Under the pieces are notes generated by a model that searched no databases, was not told the DNA's origin, and worked only from the letters and a program-made list of their open reading frames with translations. A stretch of 64,000 nucleotides of DNA from the NCBI GenBank assembly GCA_038116745.1, contig JAYODW010000008.1:1-64000 (forward strand), given 5' to 3'. The stretch is from JAYODW01 sp038116745 (GTDB lineage Bacteria > Pseudomonadota > Gammaproteobacteria > Ga0077536). Position numbers and translations under genes: made by a program. Positions 48,368 to 58,600 of this stretch are shown in pieces. Within the stretch, counting starts at the first letter, position 1. Each line of letters opens with the position of its first letter.

Positions 48368-49834
48368 ATGAAAAACAGCGAGGCCGACCAACATCATCAG
48401 GTGATTGTGATCGGCGCCGGGCCAGGCGGGATCTGTACCGCAGTAAAACTGCGTGAAGCGGGTATCGAGGATTTCATCCTGCTGGAGAAAGCGGATGGCG
48501 TCGGTGGCACCTGGTGGCACAACCGCTATCCCGGCGCAGAGTGCGACGTTAAATCGCATCTCTACTCCTTCTCTTTCGAGATCAAACGCGACTGGTCGCG
48601 GCCCTTCGCCGGTCAGGCGGAAATCCTCGAATACATGCAGCACTGCGCGAAGAAATATGACGTACTGCGGCACTGTCGGTTTGGTCAGCAGGTCAAAGCT
48701 GCGCGCTGGAACGAAGAAGGCGCCCGCTGGGAAGTGGAGACTGCCGATGCCCGGCGCTTTACCTGCAGCTTCCTGGTCAGCGCCATGGGCATGTTCAACG
48801 AACTACAGTGGCCTGACTTTCCCGGGGTTGATGTCTTCAAGGGGACGCTGTTCCACTCCGCACGCTGGGACCACGCGGCGGATATTCGTGGCAAACGGAT
48901 AGCGGTGATCGGCTCCGCCGCCAGCGCTGTCCAGTTCGTGCCTGAAATAGCGCCGCACGCAGCCCGCCTGCACCTGTTCCAGCGCACCGCCAATTGGGTC
49001 GCACCGAAGGAAGACACGCCGTATACGGCCGAAGAGCTGGATCACTACCGGTCCGACCCCGACGCCATTCACGCGTCGCGTCGGCAGATTTACGAAGAGC
49101 TGAATGGCTTCATTCTGTTCAACAACCCGGAAATTCAGGCCGAAAACGAAGCTGCCGGCCTCGCCAATATCGACGTCGTCGCGGATCCCGAGCTGCGACG
49201 AAAACTCAGGCCGAACCACCCCTTCGGCTGCAAGCGCCCGCTGTTTTCCAATCGTTACTATCCGGTTTTCAATCTGCCCCAGGTAGAACTGGTCACTGAT
49301 CCCATCGAACGCATCACTGAAACCGGTGTGATGACCCGAGACGGCGTCGAGCGTGAAGTGGATGTCGTGGTCATCGCCACCGGCTTTCAGGTCGGGCGCT
49401 ATCTGTCCGCTATCGAGGTTACCGGGCGCGGGGGACAGGGCATTGAAGACGCCTGGAGCGACGGAGCACAGGCCTACCTAGGCATCACCACCCACGGCTT
49501 TCCCAATCTGTTCATGCTCTACGGTCCTAACACCAACAACGGGTCGATCCTGTTCATGCTGGAACGTCAGGTCGAATATCTGGTGCGCAAGATCCGGCAC
49601 GTTCAGGCGGCCCGGATTGACTGGATCGACGTCCGTGCGGACATTGAGTCCGATTACAACGCCGACATGCAGCGCGACATCCGCAAAGTCGAAGTGTGGA
49701 AAGCCAACTGCGGCCATTATTACAACGCAGCATCCGGGCGCATGGTTACGCAGTGGCCGCACGATCTGAACGAATACACCGCCCGCACCGGCGCCAGCGA
49801 CGAAGCCGCTTACGAAAGCGCGGTTGCCGGCTGA
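48368..49834 (+). CDS. Baeyer-Villiger-type flavin-containing monooxygenase
   Basis: A 488-residue class B flavoprotein monooxygenase. FAD motif VIVIGAGPGGICTAVKLREA (about 12-31), GVGGTWWHNRYPGAECD (conserved), fingerprint FKGTLFHSARWD (about 157-168) and NADP motif VIGSAASAVQF. It inserts oxygen next to a ketone to give an ester or lactone. The fingerprint differs from the classic FxGxxxHxxxWP in its final position (WD). The upstream longer frame carries no domain. The alcohol dehydrogenase follows after 33 bases, giving an alcohol-ketone-ester route. Confidence 0.9.
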   Translation: MKNSEADQHHQVIVIGAGPGGICTAVKLREAGIEDFILLEKADGVGGTWWHNRYPGAECDVKSHLYSFSFEIKRDWSRPFAGQAEILEYMQHCAKKYDVLRHCRFGQQVKAARWNEEGARWEVETADARRFTCSFLVSAMGMFNELQWPDFPGVDVFKGTLFHSARWDHAADIRGKRIAVIGSAASAVQFVPEIAPHAARLHLFQRTANWVAPKEDTPYTAEELDHYRSDPDAIHASRRQIYEELNGFILFNNPEIQAENEAAGLANIDVVADPELRRKLRPNHPFGCKRPLFSNRYYPVFNLPQVELVTDPIERITETGVMTRDGVEREVDVVVIATGFQVGRYLSAIEVTGRGGQGIEDAWSDGAQAYLGITTHGFPNLFMLYGPNTNNGSILFMLERQVEYLVRKIRHVQAARIDWIDVRADIESDYNADMQRDIRKVEVWKANCGHYYNAASGRMVTQWPHDLNEYTARTGASDEAAYESAVAG

Positions 49835-49867
49835 CCGCAGACACCCCGGGGAAGGAAGGAAGCTCAC

Positions 49868-50962
49868 ATGAAAATCAAAGCCGCAGTCCATCGCGCGATT
49901 GGCGAACCACTGACCATCGAAGACGTAGACCTCGCCGATCCGGGTCCCGACGAGGTGCTGGTCAAGACGGTCGCCTGTGGTGTCTGCCACAGCGATCTGC
50001 ATGCCCTGAACGGCAGCATCATGATCTCACCCTGCCCGCAAATCCTCGGCCATGAGCCGGCGGGCCGGGTGCTGGCGGTCGGGGAACGCGTGCGCAATGT
50101 CGCGCCGGGCGACCACGTCATCGCCTGCACGTCGATTTTCTGCGGCGCCTGCGCGCAGTGCGTGCAGGGCCGTCCGCACCTGTGTGTTGACCGGGGAGCA
50201 TGCCAGCGCGGCCCCGACGAAGCGCCCCGGATCAGCAGCAACGGTGAATCGATTTTCCAGTACGCGGACCTCGCCGCTTTCGCCGAGGGTATGCTGCTCC
50301 ACCACCGTGCGGTGGTGAAAATTGACCCCGCCATTCCTCTCGATCGCGCGGCCCTGGTCGGCTGCGCGGTAACCACGGGCGTCGGCGCGGCCCTCAATAC
50401 CGCACAGGTCACCCCAGGATCCTCGGTCGTCGTTTTCGGCGCCGGCGGTGTCGGCATCTCCATCATCCAGGGCGCCAGGATCGCCGGCGCCCGCCAGATC
50501 ATCGCTGTCGACCTGAACGATCAGCGCCTTGCAGCGGCGCTCGAATTCGGCGCAACCGACACCCTCAACGCGGGTCAGGACAACGTGGTGCGCACCATTA
50601 AAAAGATGACAGGCGGCGGCGCTGAGTTTGCGTTCGAGGCCGTTGGTCTGCCGCAGTTGCTCGAGCAGGCCTTCTACTGCCTCGCGCCACACGGCACTGC
50701 AGTCCTCGTGGGAGCCGTGGCGCACGGCGGACAGGTGTCGGTGAACGCCGGGCATTTCTACCAGGAGAAACGCATCATCGGCTGCATGATGGGCTCGAAC
50801 CGCTTCACCCTGGATGCACCGCGCTATCTGGAGCTCTACCGCCAGGGAAGACTGGATCTCGACCGCATGGTGACTCGCCAGGCCCCGCTCGAGGACGTGA
50901 ACAAGGCTTTCCGCGCCATGGAAGCCGGTGAAGTCACCCGCACCGTACTGGTGTTCGAGTAA
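49868..50962 (+). CDS. Zinc-dependent alcohol dehydrogenase (class III-like)
   Basis: A 364-residue medium-chain zinc ADH. Catalytic zinc ligands in CGVCHSDLH (about 37-45) and GHEPAGRV (about 60-67), four structural-zinc Cys in FCGACAQCVQGRPHLC, and NAD motif VVFGAGGVGISIIQGARIAG. The pattern fits class III/NDMA-type aryl or alkyl alcohol dehydrogenases. It should oxidise an alcohol to a ketone or aldehyde with NAD. Thirty-three bases behind the Baeyer-Villiger monooxygenase, it supplies or consumes that enzyme's substrate or product. Confidence 0.9.
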   Translation: MKIKAAVHRAIGEPLTIEDVDLADPGPDEVLVKTVACGVCHSDLHALNGSIMISPCPQILGHEPAGRVLAVGERVRNVAPGDHVIACTSIFCGACAQCVQGRPHLCVDRGACQRGPDEAPRISSNGESIFQYADLAAFAEGMLLHHRAVVKIDPAIPLDRAALVGCAVTTGVGAALNTAQVTPGSSVVVFGAGGVGISIIQGARIAGARQIIAVDLNDQRLAAALEFGATDTLNAGQDNVVRTIKKMTGGGAEFAFEAVGLPQLLEQAFYCLAPHGTAVLVGAVAHGGQVSVNAGHFYQEKRIIGCMMGSNRFTLDAPRYLELYRQGRLDLDRMVTRQAPLEDVNKAFRAMEAGEVTRTVLVFE

Positions 50963-51052
50963 GCACAGCCTGCTGACCCGTTACCAGCTGCCGCGGTTCC
51001 AGAACCACGGCAGCCTACCCGTTCGCTTTTCTCTATCCGGAGCTTTCCCGCC

Positions 51053-51820
51053 ATGTACAAAAAAGCCAACCCGGTCACACGTCTGTGCACCAGCGATGTC
51101 GACAACATCTGGATCCGCGGCCGCAATCTGTGTGACGAGCTGATCGGACACCTGTCGTTCACCGACTACATCATGTTTCACTTTTTCGGACAGGAGCCAA
51201 CGCCCCTGCAACGCACCGTGGTCGACGCCGTGCTGGTCTGCATCATGGAACACGGCATGACGCCCTCGGCCGTCGCCAGCCGCGTGACCTATCTCGGCGC
51301 ACCGGAATCGCTGCAGGGTGCGGTCGCCGCAGGTCTGCTGGGCGCTGGCTCGCGCTTTGTCGGCACCGCCGATGAGGCGGCCGTGCTGCTCAAAACCATC
51401 GCCGACACGCCTGAGGACGAGCGCGCGGAGGTCGCACGACAGATTGCCGAGGAGCATGTCTCGGCCAGGAAGTTTCTGCCCGGCTACGGTCACCCGATCC
51501 ATACCAATGGCGATCCCCGGGTTAAGCGCCTCGATGAGGTTGCGCGCGCAGCTGGCGCCGACGGCCGCTATCTCGACGCGATGTTTCTGCTTGGCGAGGC
51601 CATCAAAACCGCAAGTGGCAAAAACATTGTCATCAACGCAAATGCCGCTATCGGCGCCGTGCTGCTCGAGGCCGACATCCCGCCCACAATCGCGCGGGGC
51701 TTCAACCTGATTGCCCGCTGCGCCGGCCTGGTCGGACACCTGCTTGAAGAACAGACCGAGCCGGCCGGGTATTCGATCTGGCATGCGGCCGAGGCCGCGA
51801 TTCCGTACGAGGCGCCATGA
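51053..51820 (+). CDS. Stand-alone citryl-CoA lyase/citrate-synthase-fold protein
   Basis: A 255-residue citrate-synthase-fold protein of reduced length, as in stand-alone citryl-CoA lyases. Catalytic His-type blocks: CIMEHGMTPSAVASRVTYLG (about 63-82) and PGYGHPIHTNGDPR (about 143-156); the C-terminus has GFNLIARCAGLVGHLLEE. Known members cleave citryl-CoA to acetyl-CoA and oxaloacetate. In catabolic clusters they may cleave other 3-hydroxy-3-carboxyacyl-CoA compounds. It lies 90 bases after the alcohol dehydrogenase, with FMO-ADH-lyase in one plus-strand run. Confidence 0.82.
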   Translation: MYKKANPVTRLCTSDVDNIWIRGRNLCDELIGHLSFTDYIMFHFFGQEPTPLQRTVVDAVLVCIMEHGMTPSAVASRVTYLGAPESLQGAVAAGLLGAGSRFVGTADEAAVLLKTIADTPEDERAEVARQIAEEHVSARKFLPGYGHPIHTNGDPRVKRLDEVARAAGADGRYLDAMFLLGEAIKTASGKNIVINANAAIGAVLLEADIPPTIARGFNLIARCAGLVGHLLEEQTEPAGYSIWHAAEAAIPYEAP

Positions 51821-51875
51821 TCAACCGGCCGACACCGTCGAAGCATTTGCGCCGATCGCTTAGAATTTAACCTAC

Positions 51876-51952
51876 GCGCCCATAGCTCAGCTGGATAGAG
51901 TACCTGGCTTCGAACCAGGTGGTCGGAGGTTCGAATCCTTCTGGGCGCGCCA
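51876..51952 (+). tRNA. tRNA-Arg (anticodon TCG)
   Basis: A 77-base cloverleaf with acceptor stem GCGCCCA/TGGGCGC, D-arm GCTCAGCTGGATAGAGT, anticodon stem CCTGG/CCAGG with loop CTTCGAA (anticodon TCG at 51910-51912), T-arm GGAGGTTCGAATCCTTC and an encoded CCA. The body matches proteobacterial tRNA-Arg. It decodes CGA. A TAGAAT lies 10 bases upstream, but I see no good -35. No integrase is nearby. Confidence 0.96.
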
Positions 51953-51991
51953 TTTCTGACCGGCGCCATGCCTCAAAAAGGGGGAAAGACG

Positions 51992-53263
51992 ATGTCCGGC
52001 ACACAACCCATAACCGGGCACGCCGCCCAGCCTGATGCCGCACGGGCTTATGTCCCGCCACTGGAGCTGACACAGGGCCAGCCACCGCCCATCGCCGCGA
52101 ACGGTGGCCTGTCTTACATGGCGTTCGACCAGAACGGTGATGCCGGCACGCAGGCGGCGCTCACCGCAGCGTTGGACCAGATCGCACGCGGCGATGGACA
52201 GCCCATCATCGACCAGATCGAACACGCACCACCGGGCCCGGTCGTCACGCCCTGGGGTGCTGGATTCAGAACCCATGCCGAGTGCGTAGCGCATATCCGC
52301 GCGCAGAGCAGGTCACTGCCCCCAGGCGCCGTTGAGCTGCCGCTGCGTTACACCGTTGACGAAAGGCCGAACTACACCGTGGTCACCTCGAATGCGCTGT
52401 GGCAGGACGCCGCACGTGCCGCTGACGCAGCCGCGCTGCGCCAGGAGGACAGCGATATCGAACGCCGGCGTCTCTACTTTCCGCAGGTGCTGCGCGATGC
52501 GCGGCGCATCGAGGAGTACTACCCCGGCCTGTCGCCCTACAGCGCGGCCTGCATGGACCGGCTCGGTGTAGCGCTCGCGCACTGCGACTCGGCCTGCACT
52601 GATTTCTACAATGCCGCTGAAGTCGAGCGGGTGTTTTACCCGGAGATGGAGAAACTGCTGCTTGAGTTTTACCCCGACGCCGTGGATGCGCTGGTCTACA
52701 ACCACGACGTTTTTGACAAGAGCTACAACGGCCGTGTGCGCGAGGACCAGGCAAACAAAGACCCGGGCGTGAATACCTTCTACGCCAATATCGTGCACAA
52801 CGATCTGAACGACAACAGCGGGCGGGTGCGATGTCGGGAGCTTCTGACCCGCAACCTGCGCAACTTCGGCCGCACGCAGAATTACAGCGAAGCTGAAGCC
52901 GATGCAAAAATGTCGCGACGTTTCCTCTCCATCAATCTGGCCAAGCCCATGGAGACGGTGGAGCAATACCCCTTTGTACTCTGTGCGTGGCCGTCATTCG
53001 CAAGTCAGCCCTACATCACCGCCTACCGCATTTACGACGATCGCGTCGGCGAGACAACGCGCTTTACCTACAGCCCGGATCACGAGTGGTACTGGATCCC
53101 GCAGCAGCAACCGAACGAAGTTTCGATGCTCAAGTGCTACGACTCGGTTACTGACGGGTCCGTGTCGCGCTGGTCGTTCCACTCGGCGTGCGTAGATCCC
53201 ACCGCACCCGAGAACGCGCGCTGTCGTCGTAACGTCGTCGTTCGCGCCTTCGTGTTTTTCTGA
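51992..53263 (+). CDS. CmcJ/NvfI-type oxidoreductase (putative Fe(II)/2-oxoglutarate oxygenase)
   Basis: A 423-residue protein of the CmcJ/AsaB/GA4-desaturase-like family. Key blocks are RYTVDERPNYTVVTSN (about 116-131), VYNHDVFDKS, VHNDLNDNSGRVRCRELLTR and the C-terminal FLSINLAKPMETVEQYPFVL plus EWYWIPQQQPNEVSMLKCYD. The family comprises methyltransferase partners of cephamycin synthesis and fungal non-haem oxygenases. An oxidative role on a small molecule is inferred. The C-terminal block W-x-W is well kept, while the usual WRP in the NLAKP region has changed. ATG 51992 follows a GGGGG-rich ribosome site. It stands alone after the tRNA. Confidence 0.75.
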   Translation: MSGTQPITGHAAQPDAARAYVPPLELTQGQPPPIAANGGLSYMAFDQNGDAGTQAALTAALDQIARGDGQPIIDQIEHAPPGPVVTPWGAGFRTHAECVAHIRAQSRSLPPGAVELPLRYTVDERPNYTVVTSNALWQDAARAADAAALRQEDSDIERRRLYFPQVLRDARRIEEYYPGLSPYSAACMDRLGVALAHCDSACTDFYNAAEVERVFYPEMEKLLLEFYPDAVDALVYNHDVFDKSYNGRVREDQANKDPGVNTFYANIVHNDLNDNSGRVRCRELLTRNLRNFGRTQNYSEAEADAKMSRRFLSINLAKPMETVEQYPFVLCAWPSFASQPYITAYRIYDDRVGETTRFTYSPDHEWYWIPQQQPNEVSMLKCYDSVTDGSVSRWSFHSACVDPTAPENARCRRNVVVRAFVFF

Positions 53264-53600
53264 GCCACGATGTGTCCTGATCCCCACTGCAATGGGGTCG
53301 CCAGAAAACCCGCCTTTCGAGCGCGATGCAGCGCAGTGCCAGCTAAGTTTCGGCCTCTCGTCGGGCTTCCTGAATGGGTCGGCTGTTCAGCAGCAACGCA
53401 ACTGTCATCCGCCAGGATAGCGCTGGCTGAAACTCGTCGCACCCGATGAAGACGCCCGCCAAAGAACGCTCGCCACGATCGCGATAGCGCCCACAGCTCC
53501 GCACCGCGCCCTTTGCAGGTAAGTCATGCGCCCGACTATCAATGCCGCTTTCCCTTTACCGAAGAGACACGGACTGATTCAAAAAACACGGGAGACCCGC
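53264..53600. other. Intergenic region before the TpsB gene
   Basis: 337 bases without a gene. It holds a small hairpin CCCCA-ctgcaa-TGGGG (53282-53297) just after the CmcJ-like stop, with no T-run. I see no known riboswitch. It presumably contains the promoter of the two-partner secretion operon. Confidence 0.5.
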
Positions 53601-55343
53601 ATGAGACCCGCCAGGTACCGTGCTGCAATGGCCCAGTGGCTGCTGCTGGCTCTCCTGCCGTGGGCCGCTGCGGCCGCCGATCTCCCGGGTTCTGCCAGCG
53701 CAGGCCAGATCGAGAGACGCTTCGAGCGGACACCGGAGGCGCGGTCCAGCTCCCGACCGTTCGGGATCCCGTCGACGAGCGTTAACGCGGCGCCCGCCGG
53801 TTCCGAAGACATCCGCTTCACCCTGTCCCGGGTCGACTACGACGGCGCCACCGCCTTTTCCAGCGCCGATCTGGCGGCACTGCACGCCGATCTGCTCGGC
53901 AAGGAAATCGCTTTGACCCAGGTTTATGCGCTCGCTGATGCCGTTACACGTCTCTACACCGGAGCCGGCTATCTGCTCAGCCGCGCGGTGGTGCCCGACC
54001 AGGTCATCGAAAACGGGCAGGTCCGACTGCAGGTCGTTGAAGGTTACGTCGACTCCGTAAACGTTGATGGGCTGGAAGGCATACGACCCGGCATATTCGA
54101 ACATCACATTGGAAAGTACCCCGAACCCAAGGTCTATGAACTGGGCATAAGACCGGGTTTGTTCGAGAACTACATTGCGCGGATCAAGGCCAGTCGGCCG
54201 CTTCATCGCGCCGTTCTGGAACGCTACCTGCTGCTGATCAACGATATCCCCGGGATGCACTTCAAAGCGGTCCTCGGCCCTTCCGACAAAGGCATCGGTG
54301 CAACGATTCTGACCCTCACCGCAGCCCGCGAGCGATGGTCGGGAGCGCTCAGCTTCGACAACCGTGGTGCGAAAACGAGCGGCCCGTGGCAGGGAATGAT
54401 CGAACTGACCGGAAACAACTTGTTAAACCTGCTCGACAGCACCACCTTGCGCTATGCGACCGTTCCGGATGATCCGCAGGAACTGCACTACTGGGCGGTC
54501 AGCCATCAGCAGCTGCTCTCACACGAGGGGCTGCGCCTGAACCTGGAATTCAACGGCGCCTACAGCGAACCGGGCTCTGAGCTGTTCGAGCAGCTGGAAG
54601 CCAAGACCAGCGCCCTTAGTAGTGGGTTCAATCTGAGCTATCCGTTTATCCGCTCCCGCACCCGCAACCTGACCCTCAGCGCCGGAGCCGCGCTGAGGGA
54701 CTCCAAGGTCAAGCTGCTCGGCAGCACTGCGTCAGAGGACGATCTGACGGTCCTCTCGGTCGGCGCGAGCTTTGACCAGGCAGACGCCCTGGCCGGCGGC
54801 GGGGTGACCCTGCTGTCCGCCACGCTGAGTCAGGGACTGGACGTTCTGGGCGCGGACGTCACCAGTCGCGCCGAGGCAGACCCGGATTTCACCGTCGTGT
54901 CCCTGTATGCCTGGCGTTCTCAAAGCGTGACGGACAGGCTGCGTGCAGAGCTGCGCCTCGAGGGTCAGCTGACGGGCCAGAGCCTGCCCTCTATCGAACA
55001 AGCGGGCCTTGGCGGCGAATTCAGCGTGCGCGGCTTTGAGCCCTCCGAATGGACGGGGGACCGGCTTTTCAACGCGTCGTTTGAACTCGTTTACAACCCC
55101 GACGTTCCCTTGATCCCGACTGCGGAGCTCTACGGCTTTTACGACTACGGGAAAATCTGGCGGGAGGATGCACAGATCGGGGAGGACAGCTCAGATTCAG
55201 CGGATTCCGCCGGGCTTGGCACGCGGTTACAACTGACCCACGGGCTCGGAGTGAACCTGGAAGTGGCGCGCGCCCTGAGTGACGACAGCGAGGGTGATTC
55301 TCCAGGCTGGGAGCTCTACGTCCGCTTCCGCGGAGAGTTCTGA
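53601..55343 (+). CDS. TpsB/FhaC-type outer membrane transporter (ShlB family)
   Basis: A 580-residue two-partner secretion pore. Signal peptide (LLLALLPWAAAAADLP), two POTRA domains (about 65-205: FTLSRVDYDGATAFSSADLA, GAGYLLSRAVVPDQVIENGQ) and a 16-strand barrel with the family motif GGEFSVRGFEPSEW (about 473-486), ending in WELYVRFRGEF. It exports the TpsA adhesin encoded downstream. Residues about 157-200 contain an internal repeat of about 22 residues (IRPGIFEHHIG / IRPGLFENYIA), an unusual insertion in the second POTRA. The frame upstream of ATG 53601 has no signal peptide. Confidence 0.9.
   Translation: MRPARYRAAMAQWLLLALLPWAAAAADLPGSASAGQIERRFERTPEARSSSRPFGIPSTSVNAAPAGSEDIRFTLSRVDYDGATAFSSADLAALHADLLGKEIALTQVYALADAVTRLYTGAGYLLSRAVVPDQVIENGQVRLQVVEGYVDSVNVDGLEGIRPGIFEHHIGKYPEPKVYELGIRPGLFENYIARIKASRPLHRAVLERYLLLINDIPGMHFKAVLGPSDKGIGATILTLTAARERWSGALSFDNRGAKTSGPWQGMIELTGNNLLNLLDSTTLRYATVPDDPQELHYWAVSHQQLLSHEGLRLNLEFNGAYSEPGSELFEQLEAKTSALSSGFNLSYPFIRSRTRNLTLSAGAALRDSKVKLLGSTASEDDLTVLSVGASFDQADALAGGGVTLLSATLSQGLDVLGADVTSRAEADPDFTVVSLYAWRSQSVTDRLRAELRLEGQLTGQSLPSIEQAGLGGEFSVRGFEPSEWTGDRLFNASFELVYNPDVPLIPTAELYGFYDYGKIWREDAQIGEDSSDSADSAGLGTRLQLTHGLGVNLEVARALSDDSEGDSPGWELYVRFRGEF
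54078..54176 (+). repeat. Internal 66-base repeat in the TpsB gene
   Basis: Two copies of about 33 bases (54078-54110 and 54144-54176), offset 66 bases, differ at about nine positions. They encode GIRPGIFEHHI and GIRPGLFENYI. An old in-frame duplication inside the POTRA domain is the simplest reading. Confidence 0.65.
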
Positions 55344-55613
55344 CCGCACGCCACTCGCGCTACCGGCACGTCCACTGGAGGCGCACTACCAGAGGAGCAA
55401 GCAGAGGGTAAACGGAAACGGCGCAGGAAACCCTGATGTGGCAGGGCGAAGGCTTGCGGTCTAGGCTTTCGATCTGGAGACACGCAGCCTGGAGCGCTTG
55501 CGCGACGTTGCGGTGACCTATAAGCAAAGCCGCATCGACGAGCGAGGGCTGCGATAGCGCGCGCCGCAAGACGGGACCAGCTCCGGGCGTGTACGGCCCG
55601 AGGAGTCAACACA

Positions 55614-58600
55614 ATGAGCATCAGTTTTAGAAGGTTTGAACGAGCGCCGGCGACACCCGCTGACAGGAGACATCCCCCGCGGGATCAAACGGCATTAACT
55701 CGGGGCCCCGGCGAAGCATCATTTGTTATTTCAGGCCTCTTCATATTGCTGTTGCTGTTGCCGTTGCCGTCGTTAGCCAATCCGGAGGGCGGCCGGGTCG
55801 CAGGGGGTAACGCCAGCATCTCCAGCCAGGCGCAGACGCTGACGGTCAACCAGCATACCGACAAAGCCGTTATCAACTGGCAGAACTTTTCCATCGGCGC
55901 CGACGAGACCACGCGCTTCGTCCAGCCCTCAAAAAGTGCCGTCGCGCTCAACCGGGTGGTCACAACTCAGCCCAGCGCAATCTTTGGCGCACTGGAAGCC
56001 AACGGCCATCTCTTTGTCGTGAATCCCAACGGCGTGGTCTTCGGACAGGGGTCCCGGATCGATGTGAACGGGCTGGTCGTGAGCACGCACGATATCTCCG
56101 ACACCAACTTCATGCGCGGGGATTTCCGTTTCGATATACCCGGACGAGCAGACGCCGAAATCTTCAATCAGGGCGAGATCAGCGTTGGGGATGCCAGCCT
56201 CGCCGCTTTTGTCGCCCCCACAGTCCGCAACGACGGCATCATTCAGGCCCGACTAGGGAAGGTCGTGCTGGCCGCGGGCACGGGCTTCGCCCTCGATCTG
56301 TACGGCGACGGGCTACTGGAGCTACAGGTCGAGGAGGAACACGTCGACGAAATGCTGCGGGTAGAACACACCGGCCTCATCGAAGCCGAGAGCGTTCTGC
56401 TCACCGCCGGAACCGCGCGCAGGGTGGTCGACAGCGTGATTAACCTCAGCGGCAGCGTGCAGACTCGGACCGCACGGCAGGAGGGAGGCCGCATCGTTAT
56501 CGGCGGCAGCACCGGAGTCAGTACGGATATCAACATCAGCGGAACGCTGGACGCGGCGGGCTCGGACGGCACCAACACCGCCGCTGGCGGCGAAATCCTG
56601 GTCGCTGGCGGCGGCAAGGTGAACCTGCATGATGCCCGTCTCGATGTATCCGGCACCGGAAGCGGCGGCAGTATCTCCGTCGCCGGCGCAACAGCGGCCG
56701 GCGGCTCGACCGTCTTACTCAGCGGACAAAGTCAGCTTCTGGCAGACGGCGCAGCCGGCACCGGCGGGCAGGTGACGGTCACTGGCTACCACACCGGTCT
56801 AACCGATACGACCCGGATCAACGCCACCGGCGCGAGCGGCGGCGGTCTCGCTCAGATTGGCGGCAGCTGGCAGGGTAGCAATCCAGAGGTTCCCGCGGCG
56901 ACCGCGGTCTATGTCGGCCCGGATGTGGTCGTGGATGCATCCGCAGGCGCGCGCGGAGACGGCGGCACAATCGCAGTCTGGTCTGACGTCACCGACCAGA
57001 ACTCATCCACCCGCGCGTATGGCGCACTTTTCGCCCGGGGCGGAGAGTTTGGCGGCAACGGCGGCGCAGTGGAAACCTCGGGCAGTTGGCTCGATGCGGC
57101 CGGGATCACCGTCGACGCGGCGGCGCCGGCTGGTGAGAGCGGACTCTGGCTGCTCGATCCGCTGGACCTCTATGTGACCACTGCACCCACGACCGCCCCG
57201 ACGTCTATACCTGCGCCCGGAGATACCCTGTTCACGCCGGTCGCGGGCCAGAACAACGTCCTGAACACGGATATCGAGAACCAACTGGATGCAGGCACGA
57301 ACGTCGTGCTGCAGACGATCGGCTCAGCCGGTGCCGAGAGCGGCAGCATTTACGTCAATGCAGACATTACCAAGAGCGGTGGAGCCCCGGCCTCCCTGGT
57401 TCTGGAAGCGGCAGGAAGCATCATTGTTGACGACAACGTTTCCGTTTGGTCTATCAACAACTCGCTTGACCTGCTGCTGCTTGCCGGCGGCGATATTGCG
57501 CTCAAAAACGGCTCGAGCATTAACAGCAACGGCGGCATCGTCAGTCTGGACGGGCAAGGCATAACCCTCGACGGAACAATCGCTGGCGGCCAGGTAAGCC
57601 TCAGCGCAGCGATAGGAAATACGATCAGCGGCAGCGGAGGTATCGCGGCAAACGAACTGCTGGTTCTTGGGCCGTCATCCATCGAACTGAACACAACAGC
57701 TGCCAACAATGTCGACATCCTGACAGCGGCTGGCGTGAACAGCGTGAGCTTCAGCAACGGCACCGCGTTGACTATCTCCGCCATCAGTGCGGCGGGCACA
57801 ATCCAGGTATCCACCAATTCGGGTAATTTGATTGTTTCCGGAGACGTGATCACGACTGACGCGTCTGTTGGAGCCATCTCGCTCATCGCGGGGCAAGGCA
57901 GGCTTGCCGGAGATGCAGCCGGCGGCGACATCATCATCTCCGGGACGCCGACCCTCACGACCGGCGCCGGCGGCAGCATCCTGCTTTACACCGGCAGCAT
58001 CAATGACAGCACAGGCCTCACCGAGCTGGTGGGCAGCGGTAGTCAGCGGTTCCGCTACAACGCCGACGAGAATACGAATTTTTCGGCCAGCGGCTGGCTC
58101 GATGTCGCAGCACCCGGGCTCTACGGCATCTATCGTGAGCAACCGCAAGCGTCGATTACGCAAATCAACAGCCAGAGCATGACCTACGGTGATGCCATCC
58201 CGGTTCTGTCGGGGACGGCGGCCGGTCTGGTCAACGGCGACCTGCCCAATTACGCCGTTGGCGCGCCCGTATTTTCGGGTTCCGGCAACCTTGCGGTAAT
58301 CGGCAGCCCCTACAGCGTCGGTGAGACTGCCCTGGCAGCGCTGGGTTACAGCGTTTTTACCAGCGCCCCTGGTGGACTGACGGTCAACCCGCTCACCCTG
58401 ACCCTGACCGGTTTCGCGGTCCAGCCGGTCAAACCCTACGACGGCACGACAACCGCGGCGATCACCAATGTCGGCCGTTTCGCCGACCTCATAGCAGGCG
58501 ATTCGGTCAGCTCCGGCAATGCGGGGGCGACCTATGACACGCCTGAAGTCGGCGGAAACAAGCTGGTCACCCTGAACGAACTGTCCCTCAGCGGGGAAGA

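Noticed and set aside
51876..51952. tRNA-Arg as a mobile-element attachment site
   Set aside because: No integrase, no direct repeat of the tRNA end and no phage genes are visible nearby.
55424..55535. Possible c-di-GMP-I riboswitch ahead of TpsA (CAGGAAACC and GCAAAGCC)
   Set aside because: The two motifs are about 100 bases apart, much more than in the known element, and the 5' motif departs from consensus. A covariance-model search would decide.
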